Position numbers and translations under genes: made by a program
In this document: positions 32,280-41,497 of the stretch, in pieces
Layout of the letters: each line of letters opens with the position of its first letter
Numbering within the stretch: the first letter of the stretch is position 1
The notes under the pieces: model-generated
What the model was told of the DNA's origin: nothing
Database searches by the model: none
The model's input: only the letters and a program-made list of their open reading frames with translations
NCBI GenBank assembly: GCA_947570615.1
Contig: CANOVJ010000026.1
Coordinates: 1 to 48,863 of the forward strand
Direction of reading: 5' to 3'
Source: an uncultured Lachnospiraceae bacterium
GTDB lineage: Bacteria > Bacillota > Clostridia > Lachnospirales > Lachnospiraceae
Length of the DNA stretch: 48,863 nt

Positions 32280-32670
32280 ATGGACAGAGTGACGATCAAG
32301 GATATAGCGAACAGGGCAGGCGTCTCCGTGACCACAGTTTCACTGGTACTTAACGGAAAAGAGAACAGAATTGCCAAAGAGACAAAAAAGAGAGTGATAA
32401 GTATCGCCAATGAGCTGGACTACCGGCCGAATCAGCTGGCGGTAGGACTGATAACCAGGAGGACCAATACCATCGGCCTGATTCTGCCGGATATCAGCAA
32501 CTCCTTTTTCGGAGAGCTGGCGAAGGGGGCGGAGGGGAAGGCGGCGGGTTTATAGCGACAGAATATCTGATACGGAACGGACACAGAAAGATCGGCTGCA
32601 TCACGGGCCCCCTGGGAATGCTGAATGCGTATCTGCGCTATCAGGGATACCGCAAAGCCCCTGAGGCGTC
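32280..32670 (+). pseudogene. LacI-family regulator remnant (internal deletion and frameshift)
   Basis: ATG 32280 opens a normal LacI DNA-binding domain (VTIKDIANRAGVSVTTVSLVLNG) and the start of the ligand domain (TIGLILPDISNSFFGELAKG). The frame then stops at 32555. In another frame, from about 32543, the sequence continues with LacI-like GGFIATEYLIRNGHRKIGCI and YLRYQGYRKA. Between the two parts about 85-90 codons of an intact LacI protein are missing and the frame is shifted. A truncated product of about 91 residues with the helix-turn-helix could still be made, but it lacks the dimerisation and sugar-binding core. It faces away from the UroD-family gene. Confidence 0.78.
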
Positions 32671-33062
32671 GGGAATCGGGTTTCACCCCCAATGGAAGGG
32701 GCTTGGGGACGACGTTGCGCCGTACAGATCTCTGTTTTCGCATATGCGCACAGGCGAATGCAGAGATAAAAGAGCGGTGCTGACCGATGTAATGCTGGAC
32801 ACTCTGGCCGTTTCAACGGACTGCGTCAGGGAGAACGCAAAGCTCAGAATCAGCTTTAGGGTATATGATATATCCGGTGAACCCGTGAAGCGGGCCAGGG
32901 TATCGTTCCGGATGACGCCGGGCGATCTCAAATGGCGCAGAGCCGAAGAAACGGAGGATGGATATCGGTATGTGCTGGAGGAGAGAGGGATTCCGGTCAG
33001 ATACGATATGACCAGGAAGGAGTATATACCGCTGAGCGGAACATGCCGCGTAAAAGGGTTTT
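32671..33062 (+). pseudogene. Unrecognised coding fragment with Ig-like sequence
   Basis: The frame that carries the second LacI piece runs on through unrelated sequence to 33169, overlapping the converging methyltransferase gene. The part KLRISFRVYDISGEPVKRAR looks like a beta-sandwich (Ig-like) strand pattern and is followed by charged sequence without recognisable domains. There is no ribosome site for an independent start. I read it as a fragment of a second gene joined to LacI debris by deletion. Its parent family is not recognised. Confidence 0.35.
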
Positions 33063-33842
33063 TCACATTTCAGTCCTTCGCTCCATATACCAGCTGTACC
33101 CGCCAAAAATCACCGTTCTTTTTCCTCCCTGGAAAAGAGGACGGGCGGACTGCTGCAGCCATTTTCTGACCTCGCAGGCGCGGCGGCCCTCCCCTTCGAT
33201 TCTGGCATTTACGTTGGACTGGATCATCATAAACCGGACGAAGGAATCCAGGTCGAATTCATATTCCATCTCATACCGGATCTGGTCGCGCATCAGAAAG
33301 CCATACCCCGCCACATCCGCCCCGGTCCAGACGGATTCATCCCGGGAGGGCCTGGGAAACTCCTTTAAATACATATCGTGCCACCAGGAGGTGTAGTCGG
33401 GACAGTCCTTCATCTGATCGGTAATACAGAAATCGTAGATCAGAAGAGCGCCGCGCTCCTCCATGATGTCCCTGAGCCTGTAAAGGAAAGGGGCTCTCCG
33501 GATCCACTGCACCGCGCCGGCCGCAGTGACAATGTCAAATTTTTCCCCGAAATCGGGCAACTCCTCCGCAGGGCACACGATAAAATCGCAGCCCTCTTCG
33601 TCTGCGCATACTTCTCTGGCAACGGCGATCATCTCGCCTGAGATGTCGCTGCCCGTCACATGGCGGCAGATCAGTTTCAGCGCCTTTGAAGAAAGCCCCG
33701 CGCCGCAGCCCACGTCCAGGCCGTTTGAAAAGGGCCGGAAGGTCATATCCCTGTGAAACCGCTCCAGGACCTGTCTGTGCAGAAAAGGACGTTCTCTGTA
33801 GCCCTGCGCCACTCTTTTGAAATCGAAGTCTGTGGGATTCAT
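33063..33842 (-). CDS. Class I SAM-dependent methyltransferase
   Basis: The 259-residue protein has the SAM-binding Rossmann motif LDVGCGAGLSSKALK (motif I, near residue 43), an acidic residue after the second strand and FDIVTAAGAVQWI as motif IV, typical of Methyltransf_11/25 proteins. The N terminus FKRVAQGYRERPFLHRQVLERF is common to small Firmicute methyltransferases of unknown substrate. ATG 33842 follows GGAGGT. It stands alone, converging on gene debris and divergent from the low-GC islet. No neighbour indicates its substrate. Confidence 0.85.
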   Translation of the reverse strand: MNPTDFDFKRVAQGYRERPFLHRQVLERFHRDMTFRPFSNGLDVGCGAGLSSKALKLICRHVTGSDISGEMIAVAREVCADEEGCDFIVCPAEELPDFGEKFDIVTAAGAVQWIRRAPFLYRLRDIMEERGALLIYDFCITDQMKDCPDYTSWWHDMYLKEFPRPSRDESVWTGADVAGYGFLMRDQIRYEMEYEFDLDSFVRFMMIQSNVNARIEGEGRRACEVRKWLQQSARPLFQGGKRTVIFGGYSWYMERRTEM

Positions 33843-34021
33843 CCGTGTACCTCCATTGCTCCTCGCCTGTAAAAAGCATTTTATTCAGTTTACCATATTC
33901 CGCAGGGGTTGTGTTATAATCTTTATTCGCAACCGTGGGTTGCCAGAAAGAACTTTAATGTTGGTGGCAAACCGTATTGTTATTTTGTATAATACATTTG
34001 ATAAAAGCAGGAGGTGTGGCA

Positions 34022-34639
34022 GTGAAATTATCAGAAAAGATTATAAACTTAAGAAAAGCAAACGGAATGACTCAGGAAGAACTTGCAACAATATGTAACG
34101 TCAGCAGGCAATCTATATCTAAATGGGAAGCTGACATTGCATTACCAGAGACAGAAAAGCTATTGATGCTGGGAGATGCCTTTCGGGTATCTATGGATAT
34201 TTTATTAAAAGATGAATTGACGTTAAATGAGATAAAAGATGTTCATAGTTGTGGCAGCAATTCAATCCATAAAAAGAAACAGGAATTGTATGAAGGAATA
34301 TTGATCAAAGAAAGCCTGGCGGATGATCATATTATTGATTGCCTGAATATTCATAAAATTGAATTGTGGAATACCGGTGGGAAACCAAAATACTGGACTG
34401 CATTATTTTTTACAAGTAACAGAAAAGATTTTCCAGAACAAATTTCAAAAGTCATGCTGTCGGATCCTGATAAAAATGAAAATTGGTTTGTTGATTTTAA
34501 GGCAGGTAATGAAAAATACATTGTGTTTAGAGATAGGATTTTAAAATATCAGATTGGAAATCAGACTGAAAAAGAATATGTATGCAATGAGTGTAGAAAA
34601 TCAGGTATTCCTGATGAGCAGATGAACTGGCCAGAATAG
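34022..34639 (+). CDS. XRE-family helix-turn-helix regulator with extra C-terminal domain
   Basis: The 205-residue protein begins with a Cro/C1-type helix-turn-helix (KIINLRKANGMTQEELATIC, then VSRQSISKWEAD, residues about 5-62). The remaining 140 residues (DDHIIDCLNIHKIELWNTGG and onward) match nothing I recognise; they end with a Cys pair (YVCNECRKSGIPDEQMNWPE). Translation probably starts at GTG 34022, behind AGGAGGTG. Codon use is strongly AT-rich compared with genes on either side. It precedes the DUF2461-like gene by 112 bp on the same strand, and both may have been acquired together. Confidence 0.8.
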   Translation: MKLSEKIINLRKANGMTQEELATICNVSRQSISKWEADIALPETEKLLMLGDAFRVSMDILLKDELTLNEIKDVHSCGSNSIHKKKQELYEGILIKESLADDHIIDCLNIHKIELWNTGGKPKYWTALFFTSNRKDFPEQISKVMLSDPDKNENWFVDFKAGNEKYIVFRDRILKYQIGNQTEKEYVCNECRKSGIPDEQMNWPE

Positions 34640-34751
34640 CAGGTAAAGATACCAATTAAAGAATAATGTAAAACTCACAGATACATGTGTGCCTGTGATA
34701 TGGAATTTCCCGGATGGTGTGGAAATAATCGGAGAATAGAAAGAGGACAAT

Positions 34752-35411
34752 ATGTTTCAGGGATTTAACGAGTCTACCATAATGTATTATACCGCAATTC
34801 GTAAGGAAAATTGCAGGAAAATGTATCAGGATAATGAACAACTGTATCTTGAAGGCGTGAAAATCCCCCTGGACGAACTGTATTATGAATTGTATAACTA
34901 TTTTAACAGCGTTGACAGAGATTTATTGAGTAGTAAAAGGAGATGTATCTCTTCAGCATATAATGATGCACGTTTCTGCTGCGGAAGGCCTGTAAAGGAA
35001 TATTTTTACATACGATTCAAATTAAACAGAACGAATAAGAAAAACGCATTGGGCTTCTTTTTTGACGCATCTTTAGATGGATATAAATATGGATTGAATA
35101 TTTATAATCCAGACGCAGGTGGAATGAATAAAATCCGAGAATATATATTGCATAATAAGCGCTATGCAAAAAGAGTAATTGAAGATTTTAACGAAGCGGG
35201 CTTATTAGAAATTCAAGGGGAAAAATATAAAAAAGAATATTATCCAAAAGAAGACATTATTTTACGGGAATGGTTGGAACGCAAAAGAATTTCCTGCACA
35301 CATGAAGAAAATCTCAGTCCTGTTTTTTATGAGAGAGAAATTCTGAATTATATTTTTTCGGCATTTGACAGTGTAAGGAAAGTGTATTTTATGTTGAAGG
35401 AAGCGTTATAG
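34752..35411 (+). CDS. DUF2461 family protein
   Basis: The 219-residue protein resembles DUF2461 (TIGR02453): an N-terminal FQGFNESTIMYYTAIRKENC-like start, DLLSSKRRCISSAYNDARFC where relatives have the conserved ISR...D.RF element, and a central beta-rich region. No catalytic function is known for the family. ATG 34752 has a weak AGAGGA site. The gene is AT-rich and follows the XRE regulator; the pair is distinct in composition from its surroundings. The family match is moderately confident because several family-typical residues are substituted. Confidence 0.55.
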   Translation: MFQGFNESTIMYYTAIRKENCRKMYQDNEQLYLEGVKIPLDELYYELYNYFNSVDRDLLSSKRRCISSAYNDARFCCGRPVKEYFYIRFKLNRTNKKNALGFFFDASLDGYKYGLNIYNPDAGGMNKIREYILHNKRYAKRVIEDFNEAGLLEIQGEKYKKEYYPKEDIILREWLERKRISCTHEENLSPVFYEREILNYIFSAFDSVRKVYFMLKEAL

Positions 35412-35464
35412 TTGATCCCGATAGTCCCAATGAATCCGGAAATTTTATTCCGTCTGAATGTCAA

Positions 35465-35493
35465 TTGCCAATCCCTCCATTTTACTTTATAAT
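35465..35493 (+). promoter_or_regulatory. Sigma-A promoter of the hydratase gene
   Basis: TTGCCA (35465-35470) and a perfect TATAAT (35488-35493) are 17 bp apart; the start codon lies about 93 bp downstream. Confidence 0.72.
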
Positions 35494-35586
35494 AGGAAAC
35501 GTGTAAAATCATACCGTAAAAGACGGTAATCAGGCATGAGAGTGAAACCCCGACATCTGCGGAACTTTAATAAGGAGGATTTGACT

Positions 35587-37875
35587 ATGTTATCAGTAAT
35601 CGAAAACGGCGCATATCTGATCGGCGGTGCCGAGATCATCCCCGACGGACCCGATGCCCCGGCGGCGGTGAAGGCCAGGACGGGAAAGGAAGCCCGGAAG
35701 GAGACTGCCGGAAGGCAGACCATCGCATATCGTATTTTAGAGCAGCACAATACATCGGGAAACATGGACAGGCTGAAGATTAAGTTTGACAAGCTCACCT
35801 CCCATGATATCACCTTTGTAGGGATCATCCAGACGGCCAGGGCGTCGGGGCTTGAGAAGTTTCCCATCCCCTATGTGCTCACCAACTGCCATAATTCCCT
35901 GTGCGCGGTGGGCGGAACCATCAATGAGGACGACCACATGTTTGGCTTAAGCTGTGCCAAACGCTACGGCGGCGTCTATGTGCCCCCTCACCAGGCGGTG
36001 ATTCACCAGTATGCAAGGGAGATGCTGGCAGAGGGAGGAAAGATGATCCTGGGATCCGATTCCCACACCCGCTACGGGGCTCTCGGCACCATGGCGGTGG
36101 GGGAGGGCGGACCGGAGCTGGTCAAACAGCTTCTGGGACAGACCTACGACATCAATATGCCCGGCGTGGTGGGCGTTTACCTGACCGGGGAGCCGGTGAA
36201 GGGAGTGGGCCCTCAGGACGTGGCCCTTGCCATCATCGGGGAAGTCTTTGCCAGCGGTCTGGTAAAGAACAAAGTGATGGAATTCGTGGGCCCGGGCGTG
36301 TCCGCCTTAAGCGCGGACTTCCGGATCGGCGTGGACGTGATGACCACCGAGACCACCTGCTTATCCTCCATCTGGCGCACGGATGATACCATTAAGGAGT
36401 TTTATGAAATCCACGGGCGCGGGGAGGATTATCGGGAGTTAAATCCGGGTGAGATTGCTTATTATGAGAGCATGATCACCATCGACCTGGGCGCCGTCAG
36501 GCCCATGATCGCCATGCCCTTCCACCCCAGCAATACTTATACCATCGACGAGCTGAACGCGAACCTTTCGGATATTCTGGACGATGTGGAAAAGAAGGCG
36601 GCGGTTTCCCTGGACGGGGCGGTGGATTTTACCCTGAAAAACAAGATAAAGGACGGAAGGCTTCTGGTGGACCAGGGAATCATCGCAGGCTGCGCGGGCG
36701 GCGGGTTTGAGAATATCTGCGCGGCGGCGGATATCATGAAGGGAAGCTATATTGGCTCCGACGGCTTTACCTTAAGCGTGTATCCGGCCTCCATGCCGGT
36801 TTATATGGAGCTGATCAGGAATGGCTGTGCGGCGGCCCTGCTTGAGACGGGAGCGGTGATGAAGACGGCCTTCTGCGGGCCCTGCTTCGGCGCGGGAGAT
36901 ACCCCGGCCAACAATGCGTTCAGCATCCGCCATTCCACCAGGAACTTCCCCAACAGGGAGGGATCTAAGCTTCAGAACGGGCAGATTTCCTCCGTTGCCC
37001 TCATGGACGCCCGCTCCATTGCGGCCACGGCGGCGAATAAAGGCGTGCTGACGGCGGCCACGGAGTTTGACGGCCCCATCGGCAGGTATCAGTACCATTT
37101 TGATTCGAAGATCTATGCAAACCGGGTGTTCGACTCCAGAGGGGCGGCCGATCCTTCCGTAGAGATCCAGTTCGGCCCCAATATCAAAGACTGGCCGGCC
37201 ATGACGGAGCTGCCGGAGAACCTGGTGCTTCGTGTGGTATCGGAGATCCACGACCCGGTGACCACCACCGACGAGCTGATTCCCTCCGGGGAGACCTCCT
37301 CCTACCGTTCCAATCCTCTGGGGCTTGCGGAGTTCACCCTCTCCAGGAAGGATCCCGCCTATGTGGGCCTCGCTAAGCAGATCCAGGCGGCCCAGACAGC
37401 GGTGATGGAGGGCAGGTGTCCGCTGGAGGAAATACCGGAGCTGGCCGCTGTGATGGAGACCATTCGGAAGACGTATCCGCAGGTGGGAAAAGGAAACGTG
37501 GGCTTTGGATCCACCATCTTCGCGGTAAAGCCCGGGGACGGCTCCGCCAGGGAGCAGGCGGCCTCCTGCCAGAAGGTGCTGGGAGGCTGGGCCAATATTG
37601 CCAACGAGTACGCTACCAAGAGATACCGCTCCAACCTGATCAACTGGGGAATGCTCCCCTTCCTGATCGGGGAGGGCGCTCTTCCCTTCCGCAATAAGGA
37701 TTACCTGTTCCTGCCCGATATTCGTAAAGCAGTGGAGGAAAAGGCAGATGAGATCAGGGCTTATAAGGTGGGGGAGGATGGCCTTGCGGAATTTACCTTA
37801 AGGCTGGGAGAGCTCACCGACGAGGAGAGACAGATCATCTTAAAGGGTTGTCTGATCAACTACAACAGAGTGTAG
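35587..37875 (+). CDS. Aconitase-family hydratase (YbhJ-like)
   Basis: This 762-residue iron-sulfur hydro-lyase keeps the cluster ligands C369 (IIAGCAGGG), C430 and C433 ([11 protein letters not shown]). Conserved aconitase regions include [21 protein letters not shown] and, near the C terminus, a swivel domain with [20 protein letters not shown]. It resembles Escherichia coli YbhJ, an aconitase homologue of unassigned substrate, more than AcnA or the leucine-pathway isomerase. ATG 35587 follows AAGGAGG, so the upstream in-frame ATG at 35536 is not used. The gene is monocistronic with a good promoter and converges on the DUF368 gene. No citrate-cycle neighbours are present. Confidence 0.87.
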   Translation: MLSVIENGAYLIGGAEIIPDGPDAPAAVKARTGKEARKETAGRQTIAYRILEQHNTSGNMDRLKIKFDKLTSHDITFVGIIQTARASGLEKFPIPYVLTNCHNSLCAVGGTINEDDHMFGLSCAKRYGGVYVPPHQAVIHQYAREMLAEGGKMILGSDSHTRYGALGTMAVGEGGPELVKQLLGQTYDINMPGVVGVYLTGEPVKGVGPQDVALAIIGEVFASGLVKNKVMEFVGPGVSALSADFRIGVDVMTTETTCLSSIWRTDDTIKEFYEIHGRGEDYRELNPGEIAYYESMITIDLGAVRPMIAMPFHPSNTYTIDELNANLSDILDDVEKKAAVSLDGAVDFTLKNKIKDGRLLVDQGIIAGCAGGGFENICAAADIMKGSYIGSDGFTLSVYPASMPVYMELIRNGCAAALLETGAVMKTAFCGPCFGAGDTPANNAFSIRHSTRNFPNREGSKLQNGQISSVALMDARSIAATAANKGVLTAATEFDGPIGRYQYHFDSKIYANRVFDSRGAADPSVEIQFGPNIKDWPAMTELPENLVLRVVSEIHDPVTTTDELIPSGETSSYRSNPLGLAEFTLSRKDPAYVGLAKQIQAAQTAVMEGRCPLEEIPELAAVMETIRKTYPQVGKGNVGFGSTIFAVKPGDGSAREQAASCQKVLGGWANIANEYATKRYRSNLINWGMLPFLIGEGALPFRNKDYLFLPDIRKAVEEKADEIRAYKVGEDGLAEFTLRLGELTDEERQIILKGCLINYNRV

Positions 37876-37901
37876 AAGACGGAGCAGACAAATAAAAGGG
37901 T

Positions 37902-38750
37902 TTAACATGATCTGCCCGTGGACGCTCTCTCCACCGGCACCCTGCCGTTCAGCACATCCAGAACGGAGGCGGTAAAGGCTCCCGCCGCCAGGAAGAACAC
38001 GTTGATCAGACAGGACGTGGCAGATACCGTGAAGCTCTCAAAGGGAACGGTCATAATGGTGGCGGCGATCACGATGCCGGTAATGGCGTGAAAGGCCAGG
38101 GAGTAATGTCTCTCAAAGAGAGAATTGACGGCCCTGGAGAGGCAGATGATGGTCGCCACGGAGCCGATCCCGGCGGGAATCAGAACGACCGGATCCAGAT
38201 GTCCGATCCCGTCCACGAACGGGGTATAGAGCCCCAGGGGCATCAGCAGCGTAGAGAAGCTCATCCCCGGCGCGATGATGCTCAGAGCCAGGCACAGGCC
38301 GCAGAACACATACCAGACAAAACCCGGCGTGATGGACACGGAGGCGGTGCGCAGACCGATCAGCAGGGCGAAAATAAACCCCATTGCAAGCGCCATGGAC
38401 GCAAGAGATCCTCTGCCGCGCCCGCACTGTCCCGCCTCCCGCCACAGGGAGGGCAGCATCCCGGCGATCAGCCCCACAAACAGGCAGATCGAAGGGGCCG
38501 GGTATTTCTCAAGAAAGAAGGCCAGCAGATTGGCCACTCCCATAAAGCCCAGGACATAGCCCAGCAGATAGGGAGAGAGCATCCGCAGATGGGTTCTCCA
38601 GCGCCGGGCCGGATCGGACAAAAGCTCCATCAGCGGCCGGTAGACGCCGAACACCACGCTGAGCACGCCGCCGCTGATTCCCGGGAGAACGGCCCCAAGC
38701 CCGATCAGGGCCCCCTGTAACAAATGTAAAAGAATTCTGAAAAGCCTCAT
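37902..38750 (-). CDS. DUF368 polytopic membrane protein
   Basis: This integral membrane protein of about 282 residues has the DUF368 hallmarks: LLQGALIGLGAVLPGISGGVLSVVFG at the N terminus and a related repeat (CLALSIIAPGMSFSTLLMPLG) in the second half, giving an inverted-repeat topology of about eight to nine helices. Some members of this superfamily have recently been linked to polyprenyl-phosphate recycling; whether this one does that is inference. ATG 38750 matches the family start although its ribosome site is weak; the frame is open for 22 more codons. It is the only gene on its strand here. Confidence 0.85.
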   Translation of the reverse strand: MRLFRILLHLLQGALIGLGAVLPGISGGVLSVVFGVYRPLMELLSDPARRWRTHLRMLSPYLLGYVLGFMGVANLLAFFLEKYPAPSICLFVGLIAGMLPSLWREAGQCGRGRGSLASMALAMGFIFALLIGLRTASVSITPGFVWYVFCGLCLALSIIAPGMSFSTLLMPLGLYTPFVDGIGHLDPVVLIPAGIGSVATIICLSRAVNSLFERHYSLAFHAITGIVIAATIMTVPFESFTVSATSCLINVFFLAAGAFTASVLDVLNGRVPVERASTGRSC

Positions 38751-38856
38751 ATTTTTTCCGGCGCTTTCATGCGCCCGTCTCCTGCATCGGTCTATAGAAG
38801 GATATGACGAAAACACCCCGTTTCATTACATCCTTTTCCCAAAATTTCACAGAATC

Positions 38857-38883
38857 TAAATAAATCGGGCAGGCGGCCGATAA
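38857..38883 (+). promoter_or_regulatory. Sigma-28 (SigD/FliA)-type promoter
   Basis: TAAA (38857-38860), a 15-bp spacer and GCCGATAA (38876-38883) match the motility sigma factor consensus (TAAA, N15, GCCGATAT) almost perfectly. It points at the calcium-binding-repeat gene, whose ATG is 158 bp downstream. A hairpin GGCGT/ACGCC lies in the leader. Confidence 0.6.
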
Positions 38884-39041
38884 ATATATTGCAGGCGTTC
38901 ATGGCCAGGACGCCGCGATTTAATTAAGGAAGAAAGTCACCACGGATGGTATGCTTCTGGGAAACGGATATCCCTTTTGCGTATCATTTTTTGTCTTATC
39001 CCGCCATGGGGGATGGACTTAAGACCGGAGAAGGAGGAGGA

Positions 39042-40298
39042 ATGCGAATAAATTCCAGTACGATAGGAATGGATTCCGCAAGGAATTTTACTTCCGTTTC
39101 CACCAGGATCAGCAGAATGGTAATTGCCAGCGGACGGCTGAAAACGGACGGCGGAACCGGTTCTTTATCTGAAAATCGCGCGGGCGGCGATGCGCAGAAG
39201 CAGACGCCCGGCGAAAAAGGGCAGACGCAGGATTCCCTGACGGCGACCTGGGAGGAGATGAACGCGAAGACTCGAAAGTTCAGCTCCGGGAATGTGCGCG
39301 GTACGGACGCGTCCACAGCCGCACAGCAGCTTCAGAGGATCCGGCAGCAGTGTATCAATTACCTGATCGATATTTTTTTCCCGGAAAGGAGAAGGAGCCC
39401 CTGGCAGGAGAACTCCCTGCGGGAGGATGTGATCGGGACAGACAGCGGCGCAGCCTGGAGCCGGACGGGATATGGCGGCGTGACTGCGGCGGGGAAAGCC
39501 TCCGGTAATACGGCTCAGCGGCAGGGGCAGGCTCTGATCCCCACGGACATGAATATAAAGACCTTCATGTTCAGCAGGCAGTATTACCATGCGGAGACGG
39601 AAAACACCGGATTTTCCACGAAAGGGACGGTTCGCTGCGCGGACGGGCGCGAGATCGACTTTAACCTGAATGTGGAGATGAGCCGAAGCTTCCAGGAGTA
39701 TTATGAGGAGAATATCACCATGATCGAGGCTTCCATGTGCGATCCGCTGGTGATCAACTTAAACGGAAACGTAGCGGATTTATCCGATCAGACCTTTCTG
39801 TTCGATCTTGACGGAGACGGACAGGAGGACGAGATCAACCGCCTGGCGGCGGGAAGCGGGTTTCTGGCGCTGGATAAGAATGGCGACGGGGTGATCAACG
39901 ACGGTACGGAGCTGTTCGGTACGCAGTCCGGCAACGGCTTTGCGGATCTGGCGGCCTACGATACGGATCACAACGGTTTCATCGACGAGGGAGACGAGAT
40001 CTGGAATCACCTTAAGATCTGGGTGATGGACGAGGACGGGCAGCAGCGACTTTATACCCTGGCGGAAAAAGGGGTGGGAGCTATCTGCCTTCGCAGCAGC
40101 GCCACGGATTTTTCCATCACGGATGAGAATAACCAGGAAAAGGGCAGGATCCGCCGCACGGGATTTTTCCTGTACGAGAACGGGGAGACGGGCTCGGTGC
40201 AGCATGTGGATCTGGCCCTCCACGAGAGAAAGGAGCAGGAGAGGATCAGACAAAATCAGGGAAAATACGAAAAATGGCTGTACGATATGGCAATGTAG
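39042..40298 (+). CDS. Protein with C-terminal EF-hand/dockerin-like calcium-binding region
   Basis: The 418-residue protein has a Ser/Thr-rich N terminus (MRINSSTIGMDSARNFTSVS) without a signal peptide, a charged middle part and a conserved C-terminal domain. FLFDLDGDGQEDEI, LALDKNGDGVINDGTELFG and AAYDTDHNGFIDEGDEIW are three calcium-loop-like repeats, followed by a beta-rich end. The same domain occurs in large secreted or adhesive proteins. I choose ATG 39042 (GGAGGAGG just before it) over upstream in-frame codons. The promoter looks sigma-28 dependent, so the protein may belong to the motility regulon and be exported by the flagellar route, or be cytosolic; its function is unknown. Confidence 0.72.
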   Translation: MRINSSTIGMDSARNFTSVSTRISRMVIASGRLKTDGGTGSLSENRAGGDAQKQTPGEKGQTQDSLTATWEEMNAKTRKFSSGNVRGTDASTAAQQLQRIRQQCINYLIDIFFPERRRSPWQENSLREDVIGTDSGAAWSRTGYGGVTAAGKASGNTAQRQGQALIPTDMNIKTFMFSRQYYHAETENTGFSTKGTVRCADGREIDFNLNVEMSRSFQEYYEENITMIEASMCDPLVINLNGNVADLSDQTFLFDLDGDGQEDEINRLAAGSGFLALDKNGDGVINDGTELFGTQSGNGFADLAAYDTDHNGFIDEGDEIWNHLKIWVMDEDGQQRLYTLAEKGVGAICLRSSATDFSITDENNQEKGRIRRTGFFLYENGETGSVQHVDLALHERKEQERIRQNQGKYEKWLYDMAM

Positions 40299-40412
40299 GA
40301 GCGGCTGGGCGTTTTGACTGACGCAGACGCCTTAGGCTTCGAGAGCACCGCGGCGGGTATTGTATGGTATAAGAGGGGGAGCCTTCGGCATAAAATAGTC
40401 CGGAGGTGTCCT

Positions 40413-41438
40413 ATGAAGAGAAATCGGGAATTCAACAGAGTCTTTCAAGCTTTCGGTAAGAGGAGAATCGCATCAGGATTTTTTGGAAAAAGTCCTGGCA
40501 CGATTCTCCTCTTTTTGCTCATGACGCCTTACCTGGTCACTTTCCTTTTTGGAAATCTGCGGGAGGGAGGCTGGGACAGAGCGGATGGGGAAAGCCCTCA
40601 CGGGACGGGGGAGAGCAGGTTTGTGGTGAGCAACCACACCGCTTTTGGCAGCGAAAGTATTCCGCTGGAGGCCTATGTGGCGGATAAGCTGGCAAGGAGT
40701 ATGGACGATGGCTGCGAGATGGAGGCGCTTAAGGCGCAGGCGGTGCTGATCCGTTCCGGGCTTGTGGCCAGCCTGTATGAGCCGGATGGGGACGTGAGAG
40801 GGAGCCGGATCGGAATTCAGGACACGGACTACGGCAGCGTTCCCGCCGGGGAGGCTGTCAGGGAGGCGGTAAGCCAGACGGCAGGTATATGCCTCACCTT
40901 CGAGGGAAGACCTGTAAACGGCGCGTATTTTGCGGTCAGCAACGGATCTACCCGAAACGGAGCGGAGCTCTTTCTGGAGGAATATCCCTATTTAAAGAGC
41001 GTGCCATGCAGCCGGGATTTTCTCTCAGAGGATTTCATGAGCATGACGAATCTGAAGGAGAGTGAGTTCAACCGGATCTGGCAGGAGCTTGCGAAGATTC
41101 GAAAGCCGCAGGAGGAGCTTATTCCGAAGGAGCAGGACAGAGTGCAGGAATCTTCCCTGGGAATCACCCTCTATCAAGACAGCGCGGGCTATGTGCTGTA
41201 TCTTCAGAGAGAGGGAGAGTGGGCTTCGGGGGAGCAGTTTCGTGAGAGCTTTCACCTTTCCTCCTCCTGCTTTGGGATTGGCGGGGAGGATGGAGAGATC
41301 GTCATCACGGTAAAGGGAGTGGGCCACGGGCTGGGGATGAGCCAGTTTGCCGCCCGGGAGATGGCCGCCCGGGGTATGGATTATGTGGAGATACTTGACT
41401 ATTTTTTCGAGGATGTAACATTTACAAAATTTGAATAA
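40413..41438 (+). CDS. spoIID: Stage II sporulation protein D-like (SpoIID) lytic transglycosylase
   Basis: SpoIID is a membrane-anchored peptidoglycan lytic transglycosylase that drives engulfment of the forespore. The 341-residue product has one N-terminal membrane helix (about 29-47) and a SpoIID domain opening with SIPLEAYVADKLARSM, corresponding to the family's catalytic Glu region. GRPVNGAYFAVSNGSTRNGAE and GVGHGLGMSQFAAREMAARG are further SpoIID landmarks. ATG 40413 has a GGAGGTG site. It is followed after 59 bp by the spoIIQ-like gene, consistent with a sporulation locus. Confidence 0.9.
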   Translation: MKRNREFNRVFQAFGKRRIASGFFGKSPGTILLFLLMTPYLVTFLFGNLREGGWDRADGESPHGTGESRFVVSNHTAFGSESIPLEAYVADKLARSMDDGCEMEALKAQAVLIRSGLVASLYEPDGDVRGSRIGIQDTDYGSVPAGEAVREAVSQTAGICLTFEGRPVNGAYFAVSNGSTRNGAELFLEEYPYLKSVPCSRDFLSEDFMSMTNLKESEFNRIWQELAKIRKPQEELIPKEQDRVQESSLGITLYQDSAGYVLYLQREGEWASGEQFRESFHLSSSCFGIGGEDGEIVITVKGVGHGLGMSQFAAREMAARGMDYVEILDYFFEDVTFTKFE

Positions 41439-41497
41439 ACAGGGAAAAAGGGGAAAAACTATCCATAAGAACAAAACATGTTCCAGGAGGGATAGAG

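Noticed and set aside
40367-40396. Sigma-E-like promoter GTATAAG-N15-CATAAAAT upstream of spoIID
   Set aside because: The -10 lies only 16 bp before the start codon, so the transcript would begin at or inside the ribosome site; the -35 match is also poor.
41433-41461. Sigma-F-like boxes GAATA and GGAAAAACTA before the spoIIQ-like gene
   Set aside because: The spacer is 14 bp rather than 15-16, and the -10 match arises in a low-complexity G/A stretch.
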